Under the pieces are notes generated by a model that worked only from the letters and a program-made list of their open reading frames with translations, searched no databases and was not told where the DNA came from. A stretch of DNA of 64,000 bases from NCBI RefSeq assembly GCF_019649055.1, contig NW_026570382.1, forward strand, positions 124,001 to 188,000, given 5' to 3'. Source of the stretch: Paramacrobiotus metropolitanus (lineage: Eukaryota; Tardigrada; Eutardigrada; Parachela; Macrobiotidae). A program made the translations under genes and the position numbers. Positions 44,462 to 57,246 of the stretch are shown here, one piece after another (positions within the stretch are counted from its first letter, which is position 1; each line of letters opens with the position of its first letter).

Positions 44462-44689
44462 TTAACGAGAGCCGGGCAAAACTTTTTTAGTAAATAAATC
44501 TAATCGAGTAAATACACACTTCTGGTTTCTGGGCATAAGAATCCTGGTTTGCAGAATAGAAATGGCTGTTTCCGCTTGAAGTTTTCTCCTGTCTGCGAAA
44601 CGACATGCGTAATCGATGTGACCAAGTTCCACGATCAAAGCAAGTGACATTTGCAACATTATCGTAACTGAAAAGCTGAGCTGCTTCAT
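44462..44689 (-). other. Small frame, possible first exon of the eIF4A-like gene
   Basis: MKQLSFSVTIMLQMSLALIV and about 55 further residues, with a hydrophobic start. Its frame and position would allow it to supply a start, but I see no convincing donor joining it to the acceptor at 44381 in the right phase. It may equally be non-coding. Confidence 0.25.
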
Positions 44690-44784
44690 TATAGCTACGT
44701 GGTAGGTAAGTGTAAACTATACAGCACGGTTAAATACTGCGCTTAAAATACTGTTTAACACTTTTTTATGCCTATCGACTAAAG

Positions 44785-45262
44785 TTACTTTGCAGTTTTT
44801 ACTGCCGCCATTAGGTTGGCCTCCTCGGCATTGAATAACGCCGTATGATGCTGCGCAGATCCCGGAGGCTTTCTTGCTTGGCGTTGTGATGTACTTGTTT
44901 CATCCATGGCATCCTGATACTCCGGAGGATCATCATTTTCTTCCTCAGTTTTTCCGGGCGAGTTGGATTGTTCCCGACTGATCTGCTGCTTATCCAGATC
45001 GTCAGATAAACGATCCATTAACCCCTAATTTCACTGAATTTAATTGCCTGTGAAGCAGTTAGAAATGCCGTCAGCCCCTGTACGTTGCAGAGCAGTGTGG
45101 AAGTACATATGCGCTACGAACCAAATATTCAAAGGTCCTCGCCATCATATCACTCTGCTTTTTAAATACAGCCGTCATGCACACTTTTTCCACTTCGTCA
45201 ATCCAAGATTTGTAACCCTTTTCGATGTCATCAGGAACGGGGGAACATAACGCGTCCGTCAT
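44785..45262 (-). CDS. Small acidic protein of unknown function
   Basis: I do not recognise this gene. The ATG at 45262 opens MTDALCSPVPDDIEKGYKSW and a helical stretch with WIDEVEKVCMTAVFKKQSDM and ARTFEYLVRSAY. A donor TAT|GTACTT at 45107 and an acceptor AATTAG before 45024 would join, in frame, a second exon (GLMDRLSDDLDKQQ, then an acidic, proline-rich low-complexity tail with EEENDDPPEYQDAMDE, ending NLMAAVKTAK). Total 131 residues. The splice is my best guess; the second exon alone also has an ATG. It is soluble with no signal peptide. It lies 5' of the eIF4A-like gene on the same strand. Confidence 0.5.
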
Positions 45263-46391
45263 GTTTGGCAAGGTAGCTTTCGATTTTTGCCGTAACCAGA
45301 TTAACCGATTTGAAATTTATAACATCAGTTTGTAGATGCTACGAGTACATAGGTGTACGGAGTCCATCGAAGCGGCTGCATTTTATCACTTGCGCTGGGG
45401 CTTGAATGTGCTTGGTCATATCGTTTGCCTGGTGTCACTTCAGACTAATTTTAATTAGCTGATTAGATAAATAATTCATTTTCGTTATCCAGAGTATGCT
45501 GCGGAGCTCATTATTGAATGTAAATAGCTTAAAGCCTACTAACTGCTGATGTCAGATGATTTCATTCAAAGCCCCTCGCGCGTGCTAGGCTGTTTTACTA
45601 TACTTACCAAGTACTGGTATTTACCATGTCTGTAAAAATGCGCATCCCCGCAAGTGACCGCAAATTTGATTAAAGATTTAAACAAACGGCACAAAGAAAA
45701 TTTTTACAAGGTTCTTTTCATCATAATTTACAGGGTCCTTGTTGTCAACGCAATAATACAGTACGAAGGCAACAACTGCTGTTTTATCATACATAATTAA
45801 AACATCTGGTACTGCCTCTTATCACTGGGCAGCATATGCAGTTTCGGGACGAAGTGTCTCGGGGCGGTGGTAATAATTGCCCAACAGTAGAGACTGTGTA
45901 ATTATATGACATTCAACCTTATGGTTCACTGTAGATAGAATTGGGCGGTAGTAGAAGCTGCATCTACGGTAAATAACAATTGCGCGTTACACGACGTGAA
46001 TCCCAAAGAACGTTGAAACCAAGCAATATGCCACCAATTAAGAAGTCAGCCGCACATATGGTAGATTAATCAACGTATGTATTGTCATTATTTTAAAACG
46101 CGTTTTTCTTGTTGTGATTCTTGGATCGGGTAGGATTAAATGGTGTATGTGGGTGGTGCTTTATGGTGGGCGAGTCTTGAGACAAGCGAAAGGTTAAAGT
46201 ACGGCGCATGCTGATTGTTTCCACAGTTGTTGTGGAACGCTGCCAGCAAGCATGCTGTAGGAACTTGCTATAATTTATCTTGTCTTTACATCGTTGCAAA
46301 CGCGAACACATAATCTATGTACCGGTACTTGCCGTACACACCATTAAAAACTTCGTTACCATTGACATGTACGTTCACCGGCGAAACGTGA
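45263..46391. other. No gene seen
   Basis: AT-rich intergenic DNA between divergent genes. Confidence 0.4.
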
Positions 46392-46417
46392 TATATAAAC
46401 TCGTATCATAATCAGTC
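46392..46417 (+). promoter_or_regulatory. Possible core promoter (TATATAAA + TCAGTC initiator)
   Basis: TATATAAA at 46392-46399 and an arthropod-type initiator TCAGTC at 46412-46417, about 35 bp before the start codon of the LRR gene. The spacing is a little shorter than usual. Confidence 0.4.
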
Positions 46418-46448
46418 TTCGGATCCTGAATTTATTAATATTTTCGAA

Positions 46449-47656
46449 ATGTTGGTAATCGGATTATTGTCAGTATTAGCCGTCGTATCAGGTAAGTATC
46501 ATTTTGTAGCTTCTTGCTACCAGTAAGTGCCAATACATACAAGTAGCAACGCAAATGTGCACTAATCTGTTTAGCTTATATGCACAATTATGAGCAGTTA
46601 TTATGTTATTTTCTGTTTTCCATAAATGCAGGTGTAACACGGTGACACCGTTACACAGGTTTCGGTACTGATCTCGAAAAAGACTGCAATAATCCCACTC
46701 ACGACTATGAAAGCATTAGCAAACTGCCAAGCACCGTGATTTCCTTTCCTTTTCAAACTGATTTGCTGACGAAAGAAGAATGCATTGCTTTTGCTACCAT
46801 CGGGGAAGAAGATGCCTGCAGACTAGTGTTAAACATCGAGAACTGCGATATTACCGTACAAGATTATTACTACAGATATCATGCGGTGTCAAGAACATAC
46901 CTGAAAGTCGACTGTTATCGGCAAAAACGTTCCGATATGCGGGATTTAACGAGAAACATTAGCAGAATTAGCCCGAACCGAGCTGTCACCATTCTCTTAG
47001 TCGAAAAAAGCAACACGGTACATTCTGAAGTTGCTGAACCCATTCGGCAACAAATCATTGAGCTGAGCGTTGAGTCTAATACATCTGTCACCACACGTAA
47101 GGTTTACGAAGCCGGTATCTTGCCGAAATTATTGCGTTTTGAAGTGCAGTATGGCTCCGATCTGAGTGTTAACAAGCAGGATTTTTCACGCATGCCGGAA
47201 GTGCGGATGATCTGCTTTATGTCGTCTATCATTGATACACTGGAACGTTACACATTTATGGACTTGCCGCATTTGAAGAGCCTGATGCTGGAGAAGGAGA
47301 TTAGTTCTGAGTTGGCCCGAAAGGAATGGCTTGCAGAGGTTTCCTCAAATCGCACCTATGAGTCAAAGCTCATCAGCATCAACGATGTCCAGAAAGTGCG
47401 ACGCTTGCATTGTGACTGCTCGTTTGCCTGGTTCCGGAATTTCTTGCAGCTGAAGCCACACCTCATTGCCTACAGAGAAGCTGGGGAGGTGTTTATTGTG
47501 GGCAATTATTTGTCGCCCTACGCACTCTCCCTAAGACGTGTGGACCCGCAAATGATGAGCGTGGATTGTGCGCGGGAGCTGACGTACAACAATACTCGCG
47601 TTGGCAAACATTTTGCTTACAATACATACTGCAACAATTTAATTTGTAACCTTTAG
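46449..47656 (+). CDS. Secreted leucine-rich-repeat protein with LRRCT-like cap (family copy E, intact)
   Basis: Exon 1 (46449-46491) encodes MLVIGLLSVLAVVS and ends in a phase-1 donor (TCAG|GTAAGT). The 167-nt intron ends TTACACAG and exon 2 runs 46659-47656, giving 346 residues. The mature chain begins GFGTDLEKDCNNPTHDYE and follows the family plan: FPFQTDLLTKEECIAFATIG, ISRISPNRAVTILLVEK, FSRMPEVRMICF, TFMDLPHLKSLMLEKEI, the cap LHCDCSFAWFRNFLQLKPHL, GEVFIVGNYLSP and VDCARELTYNNT. The last cysteine pair reads CNNLIC. Same exon sizes as copy A (6490-7661), with nearly the same signal peptide, but on the opposite strand 40 kb away. Predicted secreted; function unknown. Confidence 0.9.
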
Positions 47657-49954
47657 ACGCGCGGTTCGACAACTGGCATCCCATTACCCGGTTCTAATAC
47701 CGGATCACCGTAGCGTAACGGTACTAATGTAAGCAGTGGAATGCAGTAAATATGTCATATGTTTAACATACTAATTCCGTTGTGAGCGTTGCAAAACGCT
47801 CAGATCATTTGCGTACAACATCGAAGGATGTGACATTTCAAGTAAAAGATACTTAAGAAAGGATGTCCGTGATAAACAGTCCGCTTACTGATTACGGTGC
47901 TTACTAATATTTAACCAATATTCGGCATTGACTTGTTTCGGTGCCACCCATCGAAATCCGTATTAAAAAGGGACAAGATGAACACTGCAATCACCACGCC
48001 TTATCGAGAACCTACTAGAACGTCGAGTGCCAACATGCAAATCGCACAGACACGATGGAATAAGCGTGAAAATCGGTAAACTCCATAACGTACATACTTC
48101 AGCACTTTGGTCTACCTTGTAATACTTCCACCTAGAGCAGGAGCAATAGTCTACAGAATAGGTTTATGTAGTCGGAAATGGCTAGCAAAAATTGGTCATA
48201 AATACATATGCACCTTAGCAAATTCCAGGCACCGATTGTAAAAAGACTGCGATCCAGTTTATCCATTGCTTAAGCTGCGCTGCAGGACTTCCTGATCCCG
48301 TAAGTATTCCGCAACGGTAAGAAGGTACGTGTGCCGACTGCCGAATAGTAAATCGCGCAGGCAAACTGTACTATTATTTCACAATAATAGTGCACGGTAC
48401 ACCAGCAAACTTTGTAACGTATAATATGTATTATGCATTGCAAGTGTTGAAAGTGCGAATATAAAATCTAAAAAATCTAAAATTTACAGTAAATTGTTCT
48501 GATACCGTTCTGATGCACGTGTTGCGAGCAAACTGGAAGGAGTTTCCGTTAATCTTTAGCAGAAAACTACTTATTAATAAATAAATAAATAAATTTATTT
48601 TCTGTGCATTATTTTTTTGGCATGTGGCGGAAAACAAAGTTACTGCTTAATGAGTTTTCGTTGCAGAGTTATGTTCTGCAATTTTCTAGAAGTCCTATAG
48701 CTAACCATATTTCATGTATGGGCGTTGTCGGTATGCATGCTGCGTTCTCGGCGTTTAAGTTTTGAGTAAAAGTAATAGAGTATTCCTAGCATTATTTACA
48801 TCATCTGAGAGAAAGAGCCAATTCCAGTTCCAACAAACCGGAACCTAACTAAGAGCTTTATTACAACTTGACAGATCTCATTCTCTGTTATTTTGTGTTC
48901 TAGACTTCCAGTTAAAGTTTTATTTTGCTATACATACACGTTACAATAACCAATAAAACCGATAACTTAAAACCTATAATTCAATCAGGGTGCTCGAGTT
49001 GTCGCTCAAATACCACAAGCATGAGGATTCACAGCTCGGCTTGCTGTATTCAAATTGTGGGAGTTGTTAGACGATCGTGAAGATAATGAAAAACTGATAG
49101 TTTATTTTTACAAGCTTTTAAGAATATCATTTTGTAGTATGCAGATGGTTTTCTTGTCTGTGTAGAAGACCTGCAGTCTGCAGATAACAAATACTTAACT
49201 TACAGAGTGATACAATGTCATAATATCGTGAACTTTAAGGAACTAGAAATTTTATTTTGTAAAAAACAATATTAATCTGTCGTGACTAATGACTTTTGCC
49301 GGAAGCGCACTCAATGCACGGTTAATGTTACTACTTTATGAACTTGTGCAGTTAATTTTTGCGGCAAAAATCATGCGCCTTATCATATGTAGCAACTTTT
49401 GCGAAATTGCAGTTTGGGAAAGTTCTGGTCGTAAACCTCGGCAGTGCTGCTGCAGCTAAAGCAAGCATACTCTTTCTGTAGGTGTTTCATAAATATTTTT
49501 GTTATTCAAGCTTGCTAAAAGAGCTTCAATATCACTGCAAGCTGTGTTTTGTCGGCGCGACAAAAACATACTGCAGAAAAAATTGAGTAATAAACTAACA
49601 GAGAAAAAAACTGATCGAGCGGCCTTATTGCCTTTGTTCGTGTTGTGCAATTAAAACGGAATTTAATAGAAAGCAATTCGGGCAAAACTACATGGGGAAT
49701 ACCGGTGATTTCACTTTAAGCGGATGTGCCTCGTTATACCGCAAAACAAAAAAGCACATGATTTTTTGCCTTTATGCAGTGGGCGAGCGGTTAACGTACG
49801 CGTACACTGTGCAGAATGCGCTATACCCTATTTAAGCAGGTGGCATTTCAACTTTTTTCTCATTAAGCAAAGCTTTTTGCGGTTGTTAAAAGATATAAAT
49901 TTGAATAGCAGCTGTGCGGCTTACTCTACGTAAATATAAAGCAAACTCGCTAGC
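47657..49954. other. No gene; (AATA)n at about 48572-48600
   Basis: AT-rich intergenic DNA with one short AATA microsatellite. No coding or transposon features seen. Confidence 0.45.
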
Positions 49955-50008
49955 ATGGAGGTTCTCAAGTATATTTGGATGCTGCTGGTACTGGCAGTTG
50001 TGGCACTG
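49955..50008 (+). other. Orphan signal-peptide exon resembling LRR copy B
   Basis: The ATG at 49955 encodes MEVLKYIWMLLVLAVVAL followed by a donor CTG|GTAAGA. It resembles exon 1 of the gene at 22144-23319 (MEYLKILAIRLFTLMVVAL), but one G before the donor is missing, so the phase is 0 instead of 1. No family large exon follows on the plus strand. Likely the relic of a deleted copy. Confidence 0.5.
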
Positions 50009-52391
50009 GTAAGAAAAGTTTCGTCGAATTTTGGAACTCGATCGAATATTCACATGAAAAGATTTACTGTTCCACTACTGACATAACTGCACTTTCAGTT
50101 AGTTTTCATCTTATGACTAGTGCAGTAGCAGTACTAGTTGATTCAGGCTTTCTATTACGTATGGCCAACCGCTGTGCTAATTGCAGTCAAGCGTACCGGC
50201 TGCCTCCGCCAAAAAAATTTGCAACCCCCACGTCGATGTCACGTGCGGTCATCCTGTCATCGAGCAGGAATCGGAGCGATGAAACCGGGAATACCAGTAC
50301 AGCGGAACTTATCTCGAGAAAGTGTCTTCTGTACTAATTTTCCTGCTTCGCAAAACGGATGCAGTGGAAAACATGCCACTATGTTCAACTTCAAACGGTC
50401 TTTGTATAATTATACAGTAGCAACTAGCAACAAAACGGTTTTCTTAATTCCATTATCTGTATATGGTACTCGTATAGCATGCGCAATAGTTGCACATGTA
50501 TTAAAAATGTTTATTTAATAAAAGGCGGTTGATTTGTATCGAAATGTAGCGGCTCGAAGTAGGCATGCTGACACTCGTAAAACAGTGCAAAGAGACACGT
50601 ACTGATAATAATAAATCAACACATCCAAAACTGGGATTTATTTTAGAATTAAAAAGGTAAGCTTAAGTAGCATTTCCTTAATTACAGTTCTCTCCAGTTA
50701 ATTATTTCGCTCATTACAGCGGTAGCATTTCCTTCAGGAACTGTCAAAGCAAAATACCGTTTGATCCCAGCAGCATTCTTTTGTTTATTATTTTGATTTA
50801 AACCTTAAAAATTAATATCGTTATGTGGGGTCAACTTGGTCTTGCAAATGTGGCATTTGGTAAGAGTCAGCGATGGTACAGACGTACAGAAGTGTAGCAT
50901 GCGACGCCTTTATCTTATAATTATTAACTTCGACAGTTGTGACAATACTTATATTAATTACTTAACTATGGAGTACAACAACTATGGGTACTTTTAAAAT
51001 CATAAATCTTATTCCGCCCGTAAATATACATATTGACCCATTTGAGTGAAGTATGTCGGTCCTGATACTAAATTTCGTACACAAAACGTTTCGTTTCTTC
51101 TTTCTCACAAGATTTTTTGGCATCAAAATTCTCTCCTTTCAACTTTCCACCGACACTCTTTTATCATTGCTGACCTACGTTTTATCAGTTTCATCATTCA
51201 ACCTAAATTGAACTAAAGTGAATCCAAATATTATGCTAACTTTGGCAATGTGTGATTCGGAAAATTTGCAAAAAAATATAGTTGTAGTATAGGTTGGCAC
51301 CTTGCAAAGCCTAGCAAAAATTATGCACTTTAAGGTACAATCAGTAGCCTAATGCTGGCCCTAATAAACACGTTGCTGCTACAATTATTAAGTAAAGAAT
51401 TTACTCATTATTTGACCGTTGTACTCTGTACAGGATTCTAAGCATATTCAGCATGTTCTGAATTAAAGATATTGAGCTATATCCCTAAATTTTTGTTTAA
51501 TGCGTACACTAAGTGCTACTACCTACTATGTACTCGTACTACGTGTTCAGGTATATTTGCTCATTGTTTAGTACTGCTCATATTTGGGTCCTCTTACAAT
51601 GCGAAAGTTTCCGACAGGAAATTTTTGCATGAAAACGAAGTTGCCCAAAATAAATAGCTCTCGTAGCAAAAGTTTCGCTCATGCAATTCTAAGCACAAGA
51701 GACACTAAATTAATCACTACAGTAAAACAATCGAATAGCAAAGTCAATAAATCACAACGATTTTCATAAAAAAAATCACCAAGAACTGGAATTGGGCCGC
51801 CTGCAATGTAAAAAAACCGGTTTTCTACTTCTACAGAATTCGAGAATCCCAAATTTTTACAATGCTGATTTGTTTTAGTAATCACAGAGCAGTGAAAGAC
51901 ACACATACTTTTCAAAATATGGGGGCAAAACCGTCTTCCTGCTGCCGCCACCGACTGGAATTTTACGTTGCGGCTCAACATGGTGTGATTATGTACCGCG
52001 CCAGATTTAACCATATGTACTGCCATAAATTTAACCATATGTACTCACATTCGAGCCGGGCAGCGGCAGCAGCGCCGGGAATCGGTTTTCATCCCTGTAT
52101 AGGTTCACACAAATATAGGGTTTCTGCTGTAACTTGGGGCGTGAGCAGCGTGACCGACGGACAGATTACTGCGTGACCGACATGACCGACAAAAATTCCT
52201 GTTGTCTTGAACATAGAGGACCTTCGCTTCGCTTCGGTCGATCAGTACAGCCGCATTCACCTTTCTGCCAATGGGCCCGAATGAACTCAATGGTGTCAAT
52301 TAGATCAATCGACAACGACGGGTTGGTTCGGCAGATTGGTGGATGAGCCGGAAGATCGGTGGACGAGCTCCGGTAGATTGGTGGATGACTT
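50009..52391. other. No gene seen
   Basis: AT-rich to about 52100, then GC content rises. None of the short frames shows a domain or shared repeat. Confidence 0.4.
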
Positions 52392-52428
52392 ATCCACCTT
52401 TCTGCCGGACTTCGGCATAAAGGTGGAT
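52392..52428. repeat. Strong hairpin
   Basis: ATCCACCTTT pairs with AAAGGTGGAT, then one mismatch, then TGCCG with CGGCA around the loop GACTT. Alone in the window. Confidence 0.75.
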
Positions 52429-52984
52429 GCGATTCAATGAATATCCATCAGCAACCAACCAACCTTCCTGTCGGTTACAATCGTGCACTGGGAGCAAGCT
52501 CATGCCGTCCGTCCGCTTGTGTCAGTACTGGCCAGTCCAGACGGTTCGCTTTGGCAGGGATAACCCGCAATCTCAGTGCCGCGCTTTTGTTGCATTGCTC
52601 AAAAGTTTCAGTTTGGAAGCGAGGGCTTCGGCCGCACGGTCCGCACCATGAGTGCATCAGTTACGTCGGTGCTCGAAGACTGTAAAGACCAATCGTCACC
52701 CCCCCCCCATGAATGCCAAATGCGGCGCTTGGGTGGACAGCTCGAGAGACACGAAATGAGGTGCAAACGATCAGCCGGACGTCTACCTTAACAAAACGGT
52801 ATCAGCAAGGAGTTCGCTCGCGCACTAACGATCAGCGGCTTCCTGCCAGAATGGAACCGAAGGGATTAACCTTAAAGGACAATAAAAGACCGCCCTTATT
52901 ACCCTTGTCCTATGGGAACGTGGTAAGCCTTCCAATCGACTTTATCTGTGTGGATACCCTGGCAACTTCATATATTGACGGCTA
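52429..52984. other. No gene seen
   Basis: GC-richer DNA with a C8 run near 52700. No supportable ORF. Confidence 0.35.
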
Positions 52985-53108
52985 AGGCTATTTTGCCGCA
53001 GTTTTCTACAGTGTGTCAAAATAGCCTTTTGCTATTTTGCCGCACACTGCGTTCAAACAGCCTTTGGCTATTTTGCCGTACTATGCTCGCAGCTAATTTG
53101 CCACAGTA
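52985..53108. repeat. CAAAATAGC hairpin array, copy 2 (left boundary of the 53-63 kb block)
   Basis: GGCTATTTTGCCGCAGTTTT, TCAAAATAGCCTTTTGCTAT and TTTGCCGCACACTGCGTT in the same order as the inverted array at 63350-63520. Confidence 0.8.
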
Positions 53109-54699
53109 ATGGCCAGGGCACGGCCATCTAGAGCTACATTTTCTACTAGATTGAGCTATTGCCGTAAGCTGACTTTGACTTTTCTCGCTGGAATTCGTAA
53201 GCGCATTCTCGGGAGGGTTCATTTACAACTGGGACAGAAGATTGTGCATGGATCTGGTCGCGAGCGGACGGTTTGCACTGAGTATATGTTTGCCATGAAG
53301 TGCATTCAACGAAAGGTCTGTGGCGTCCGCCAAGGAGTTCATGTCCTTCTTCCGACCGCGGAATCTTGCCATGCGCTTAGCGAACCAAACTTCAACGGCC
53401 AGCCTTCCTCCTGTTCGGCCGCCGTTGATTTCTGGTCCCAGTCCGCCGCATTACCGGTAAGAGCCCCACTCACCTTGAACATGAATTCAGCATCCTCGTC
53501 GGTATCGGTTCCTTTTTGTTGTCAGGGTAACTGGCGAAGTGGGTTGCCCATCCTTCCGCTTTCAGCATGTCACTATCGAACATAGAAAAATCCGTGTCCG
53601 ACGGGTAGCCAGCAGCAGCGCTCGCCCGACCATCTGCGATTGGATGATGTTTTGTCGATTCCGGTCAATGCCGGCCCGGTCGCTTCGCTCATCTTTCCGA
53701 CCGAGCCGGTGCTCTACGTCGGCGTCGGCTCGGCCGCCCCACCAATTGTTACGAGGAACAGCTCGCCTGGCGTGCCCGCGGTCATGGTCCCCCGACACGC
53801 TTTCTGCTGTATCCGGTGTGCTAATTCTAGCACCTTTTCTCTCTCCTCACCTCCCGTTTATGGCTAAACAGGTCGTGTCGGCGGCGCGATCGCACTTTGG
53901 TCACTCCCTCCGACTGCGATTCTCTACGTCTCGACAAGGTCGGGCCCACCTATATCGGCGGCGACGGTCTTCCTTGATATCGGTCGTTGTGGCTATGACT
54001 GTCGTTATCCGGTTGCGACAGCCTTCCAATCGGTCTTGTTGATCCTGTGTCCGATCCCGCATTTGCACTGGAAGTGGTTGCCTCAGCGTCTGTGTTGGTC
54101 GGCGTGGTACGTCTTCCGGTTGCCGCACTATCCGTTCGGATCGGCGGGCTACATCGTCGGGTTGTTCCGCAACCGCGGCTGATCACTGTTACCCAACAGC
54201 TGGCCGCTGTGCCGGGCCGAGCTGTAATCCGGTCAAGGCAAACTGTTTTCCCGTATCGACGGGTTTTTGCAACGTCATGTCGGGAAGCTGCACCCTAACT
54301 GCCAGCTGATATATCGAGCCAACCCGCTGTCCGAAAAATTCCACCAGGCACTGGTTGGACCGTACGGATCGAAGTCGTCGCCCGGTTGTTTGCAATGTCA
54401 CCTAGAATCCTAATGTCCGTCGGGCCGTTCCGCGGGTTGGACCATCCGCCCGGATGAATTTGCCCCCCTCAAAGTCCAGCAGAGTCCGAAGTCGAGCGAT
54501 ACCATTCGGTCACAGATTTTTCCTACCTGCCTAGGTCTTCTCGTTAGTCGTCCTGCCGGTATCCTCGGCGGTCAGATCGGTGTCGTCGCTGAGTCAGTAG
54601 TACTGCTCTCACGTAGCATTCGGGCCGCGGAGGCGTACTCTTAACCTTCGGCTCTGGTTGGTCGGATATACCCGGCTTTTCTGGTAGGTTTTCGACGTT
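53109..54699. other. GC-rich, no gene supported
   Basis: Many overlapping frames on both strands, typical of GC-rich non-coding DNA. The polymerase part of the Ty3-like element would be expected here on the minus strand, but I find no reverse transcriptase active-site motif. Confidence 0.4.
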
Positions 54700-55265
54700 T
54701 GCGTCGGCCGCCTACGATGGTATTCGGGTTACCTTCCCTTTTGTGGGGTCGGTTCCCAGGTCGGTATGACTTCCGTCCTTTTTTGGGGCCGGTTGACCGG
54801 GTCCAAACAGCCTTCAGTATGGCCAGTTGCTAGTCGGTAAAGGTTTTACCGAAATTTATGGAGTCGATAATTCTTCGTCGATCCTCCTGGGATTCCGCGT
54901 CTTCTTTCTCTAAATGAGTTGAGTTAGCTTGGGCTTCTACCATCTCCTGACCGTCCGTCATCATACTGAACGGTTCGACTGAACGGCCCATCGGTGCACC
55001 TTTCCGTAAGGTGACAGCCTTGTTGGTGTGGTTAGCCATCCATGACGGTAAATGTCTTTCCGTCGTGCTTTGTTGCACCATCTATCATATCTACTCCGTA
55101 AGGTGTGGTGTGCGATTCGCACAGGTACATGAACTCTTGGGTAGGAGGTATTTCTAGGACGACATTGCTAGGTACATCTAGGGCGACATTGATTTCGGGT
55201 ATCATTCGAGGCAGGATCCTAACTTTCCGCTGCGCCTTTACTCCTGTGGACTCGAAGATGGTCAA
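54700..55265 (-). pseudogene. Ty3-like protease-polymerase linker
   Basis: VRILPRMIPEINVALDVP, then PSWMANHTNKAVTLRKGAPM, then INFGKTFTD and TDLGTDPTKGK. These match the segment between protease and reverse transcriptase in Ty3/gypsy pol (stretch of the type v-N-.N..v.l.kG..lG, then an H-x-I-x-T-G-like start of the polymerase). It has stops at 55033 and 54830. The polymerase core does not follow. Confidence 0.55.
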
Positions 55266-57045
55266 CTGCGAGAGCTCTTTGGGCTTCGGTTGAACCGGCC
55301 ATGTCTTGGCGATTCTCCTTGGGATTTCCCAAACAGCTTGTTCGTTGTCGATGTCCGGTTCGTAGACGTCCTTTTTGGTGCATGTAGCCAGGTCTTACGC
55401 TTTTTTAAAGTATCTTTGGTTCATGCGTTGTGTTCTGGATATTAATCCTTGCCGTGTCCGTCGGGGGTCGGATGTCGATCCTTATCTCAATAGGTTGGAT
55501 AGGACGTATTTTCCGCCTTAGAGTCACGAAAGTCCATTGGCTTCCCAATCCGTACCTTAATGGAACACGTCGAATAAGCTGGAAGCGATACCCGTTCATT
55601 GTCAATGAACACAACCTGTCGGTCTCGCGGGTTGAAACTTATGGTTTCCTCCAACTTCAGATGGTAGACTTCTGGGCTTTTTCTGTGCTGGTCTGTCTTC
55701 TCGGCTACTTGGATTTAGCAATCCGAACCTTCTGTGGGCGCGGTTGCTCCCTCGGTCAAGTTGGCCGAGTTCATTTGTTCAGTTGGCGGTGGTTGGTCGA
55801 CGGTTGCGGTCGATCGCAAATGGTTTTCTTCGTCAGATCTGCATGCCTCCGTCCCTGGGGCTGCAGCTTGTTCCTGTCCGGTTTGTTCCGGTTGGTTATC
55901 TGGTTAGATTTCCGTACGGACGATGGATCGAAGCGCTTTTGTTAGTCAATCATCGAAGGTCGGTTCTTCGTATTCTGATGATTCATTGACCGAGTCGTTT
56001 GTCCGGGTTTCATCAGGCCGGCAATGTCGGACTGACGGTCGAATTCTTCGTCGTCGTCTTTCTCAGATTTTTCTGGGTCATCTGAGTCTTGTTGTCAGAG
56101 TCTGTGTTCGGTGAGTCGCTCGTGCTTTGTACTTCCGAGCCATTTGACTCGAAGCCTTCGTGTTCCGCGACAGATCCGATTTCAGGGTCAGCTTTCGGCA
56201 TGTTACTGTGTCTGACGTCTGTGGTCGGTGCACACTGGTCGGTCGTATCCGTCGGTTGGGTCGGTCGACTTCTTCCCTCCTGGTTTTCAAGGTCGGTGAA
56301 CTGCGGACTTATGTGGCCGTGCCATCGGATGACTGCTGGTTGAGTTTTCCGACTATGGTTTCCGTTCCGGTTGCGGAGGTGCCGATGACGATGATCTGCC
56401 GTCCAACCAAGTCATGTCGTGGTGATTTTGTATCACCCGTATCACGCCATTTATGTAATCGTGGCAAATGACACACCGGTCCGGTCTGTTGGTTTCTTCA
56501 ACCTGGGTCTTTTCAACTGGCTCGCTTTGGCCGGTTTGGAACTTTACCTTCCGTGGGTAATCATCCATAGCTGGTGGTAGAGGGTCTGGGATTCCGTGGT
56601 ACAGAAGTATCCTTGCCGTACCGTTTCCAGAAAACAGTTGTTGACGATACTACGTACAACTGTACTTGGCGCATATAGCCGAAGAGTGCGCTGCCTAGTT
56701 CTTGGCATGGTACCTCCAATAGACTTGGTACAGGAAGTCCATATTCCATGTACTGTTGGTGGATGGGGATTCGTTCGTCCTCCCATTCCTAAGCTTCATC
56801 ATCTATGTCGTCGATGTGGGCTATTACAGGTTCGCACCTCTGTTCTGCTTCCTGTATCTGGTCGGAAGTCACCACTCCGTTCTGTTGCCAAACGGCCATC
56901 ATCTCCAACGTCAGTCGGTCGAGAAAACGCTGTACACCTGAAAACCAAGTCCGGTACTTCTGTTGTACCTCTTGCACCAGAGCATCCACTTCTGTGGCGG
57001 TTGCCTCTGGTGTCGGGATAAACTTCAGTATCCTCTTAACCGGTC

Positions 57046-57246
57046 TTAGTCCGCCGGTACGTAGCCTCCTTTCATACGCCAAAATGGCAATGTGCGGCTG
57101 TAGTTCCAGACCATAGTCCGATTAGTGTTTTGGCAGTCAAGGCAAATGTTGGGCGTGGATTTCGTCGGTTGCTTCTTCAGGCTATTCGTTTCGCAAAATC
57201 GTTTCTCGATTAGCGAAGTTACTGCTCCCGTGTCGCTCATCGCCAT
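57046..57246 (-). pseudogene. Retroviral-type aspartic protease fragment
   Basis: The frame opens with MAMSDTGAVTSLIEKRF, the active-site loop DTGAxxSLI of retrotransposon proteases. A CLDCQN segment follows and the frame stops at 57046. Only the N-terminal half is recognisable. Confidence 0.6.
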
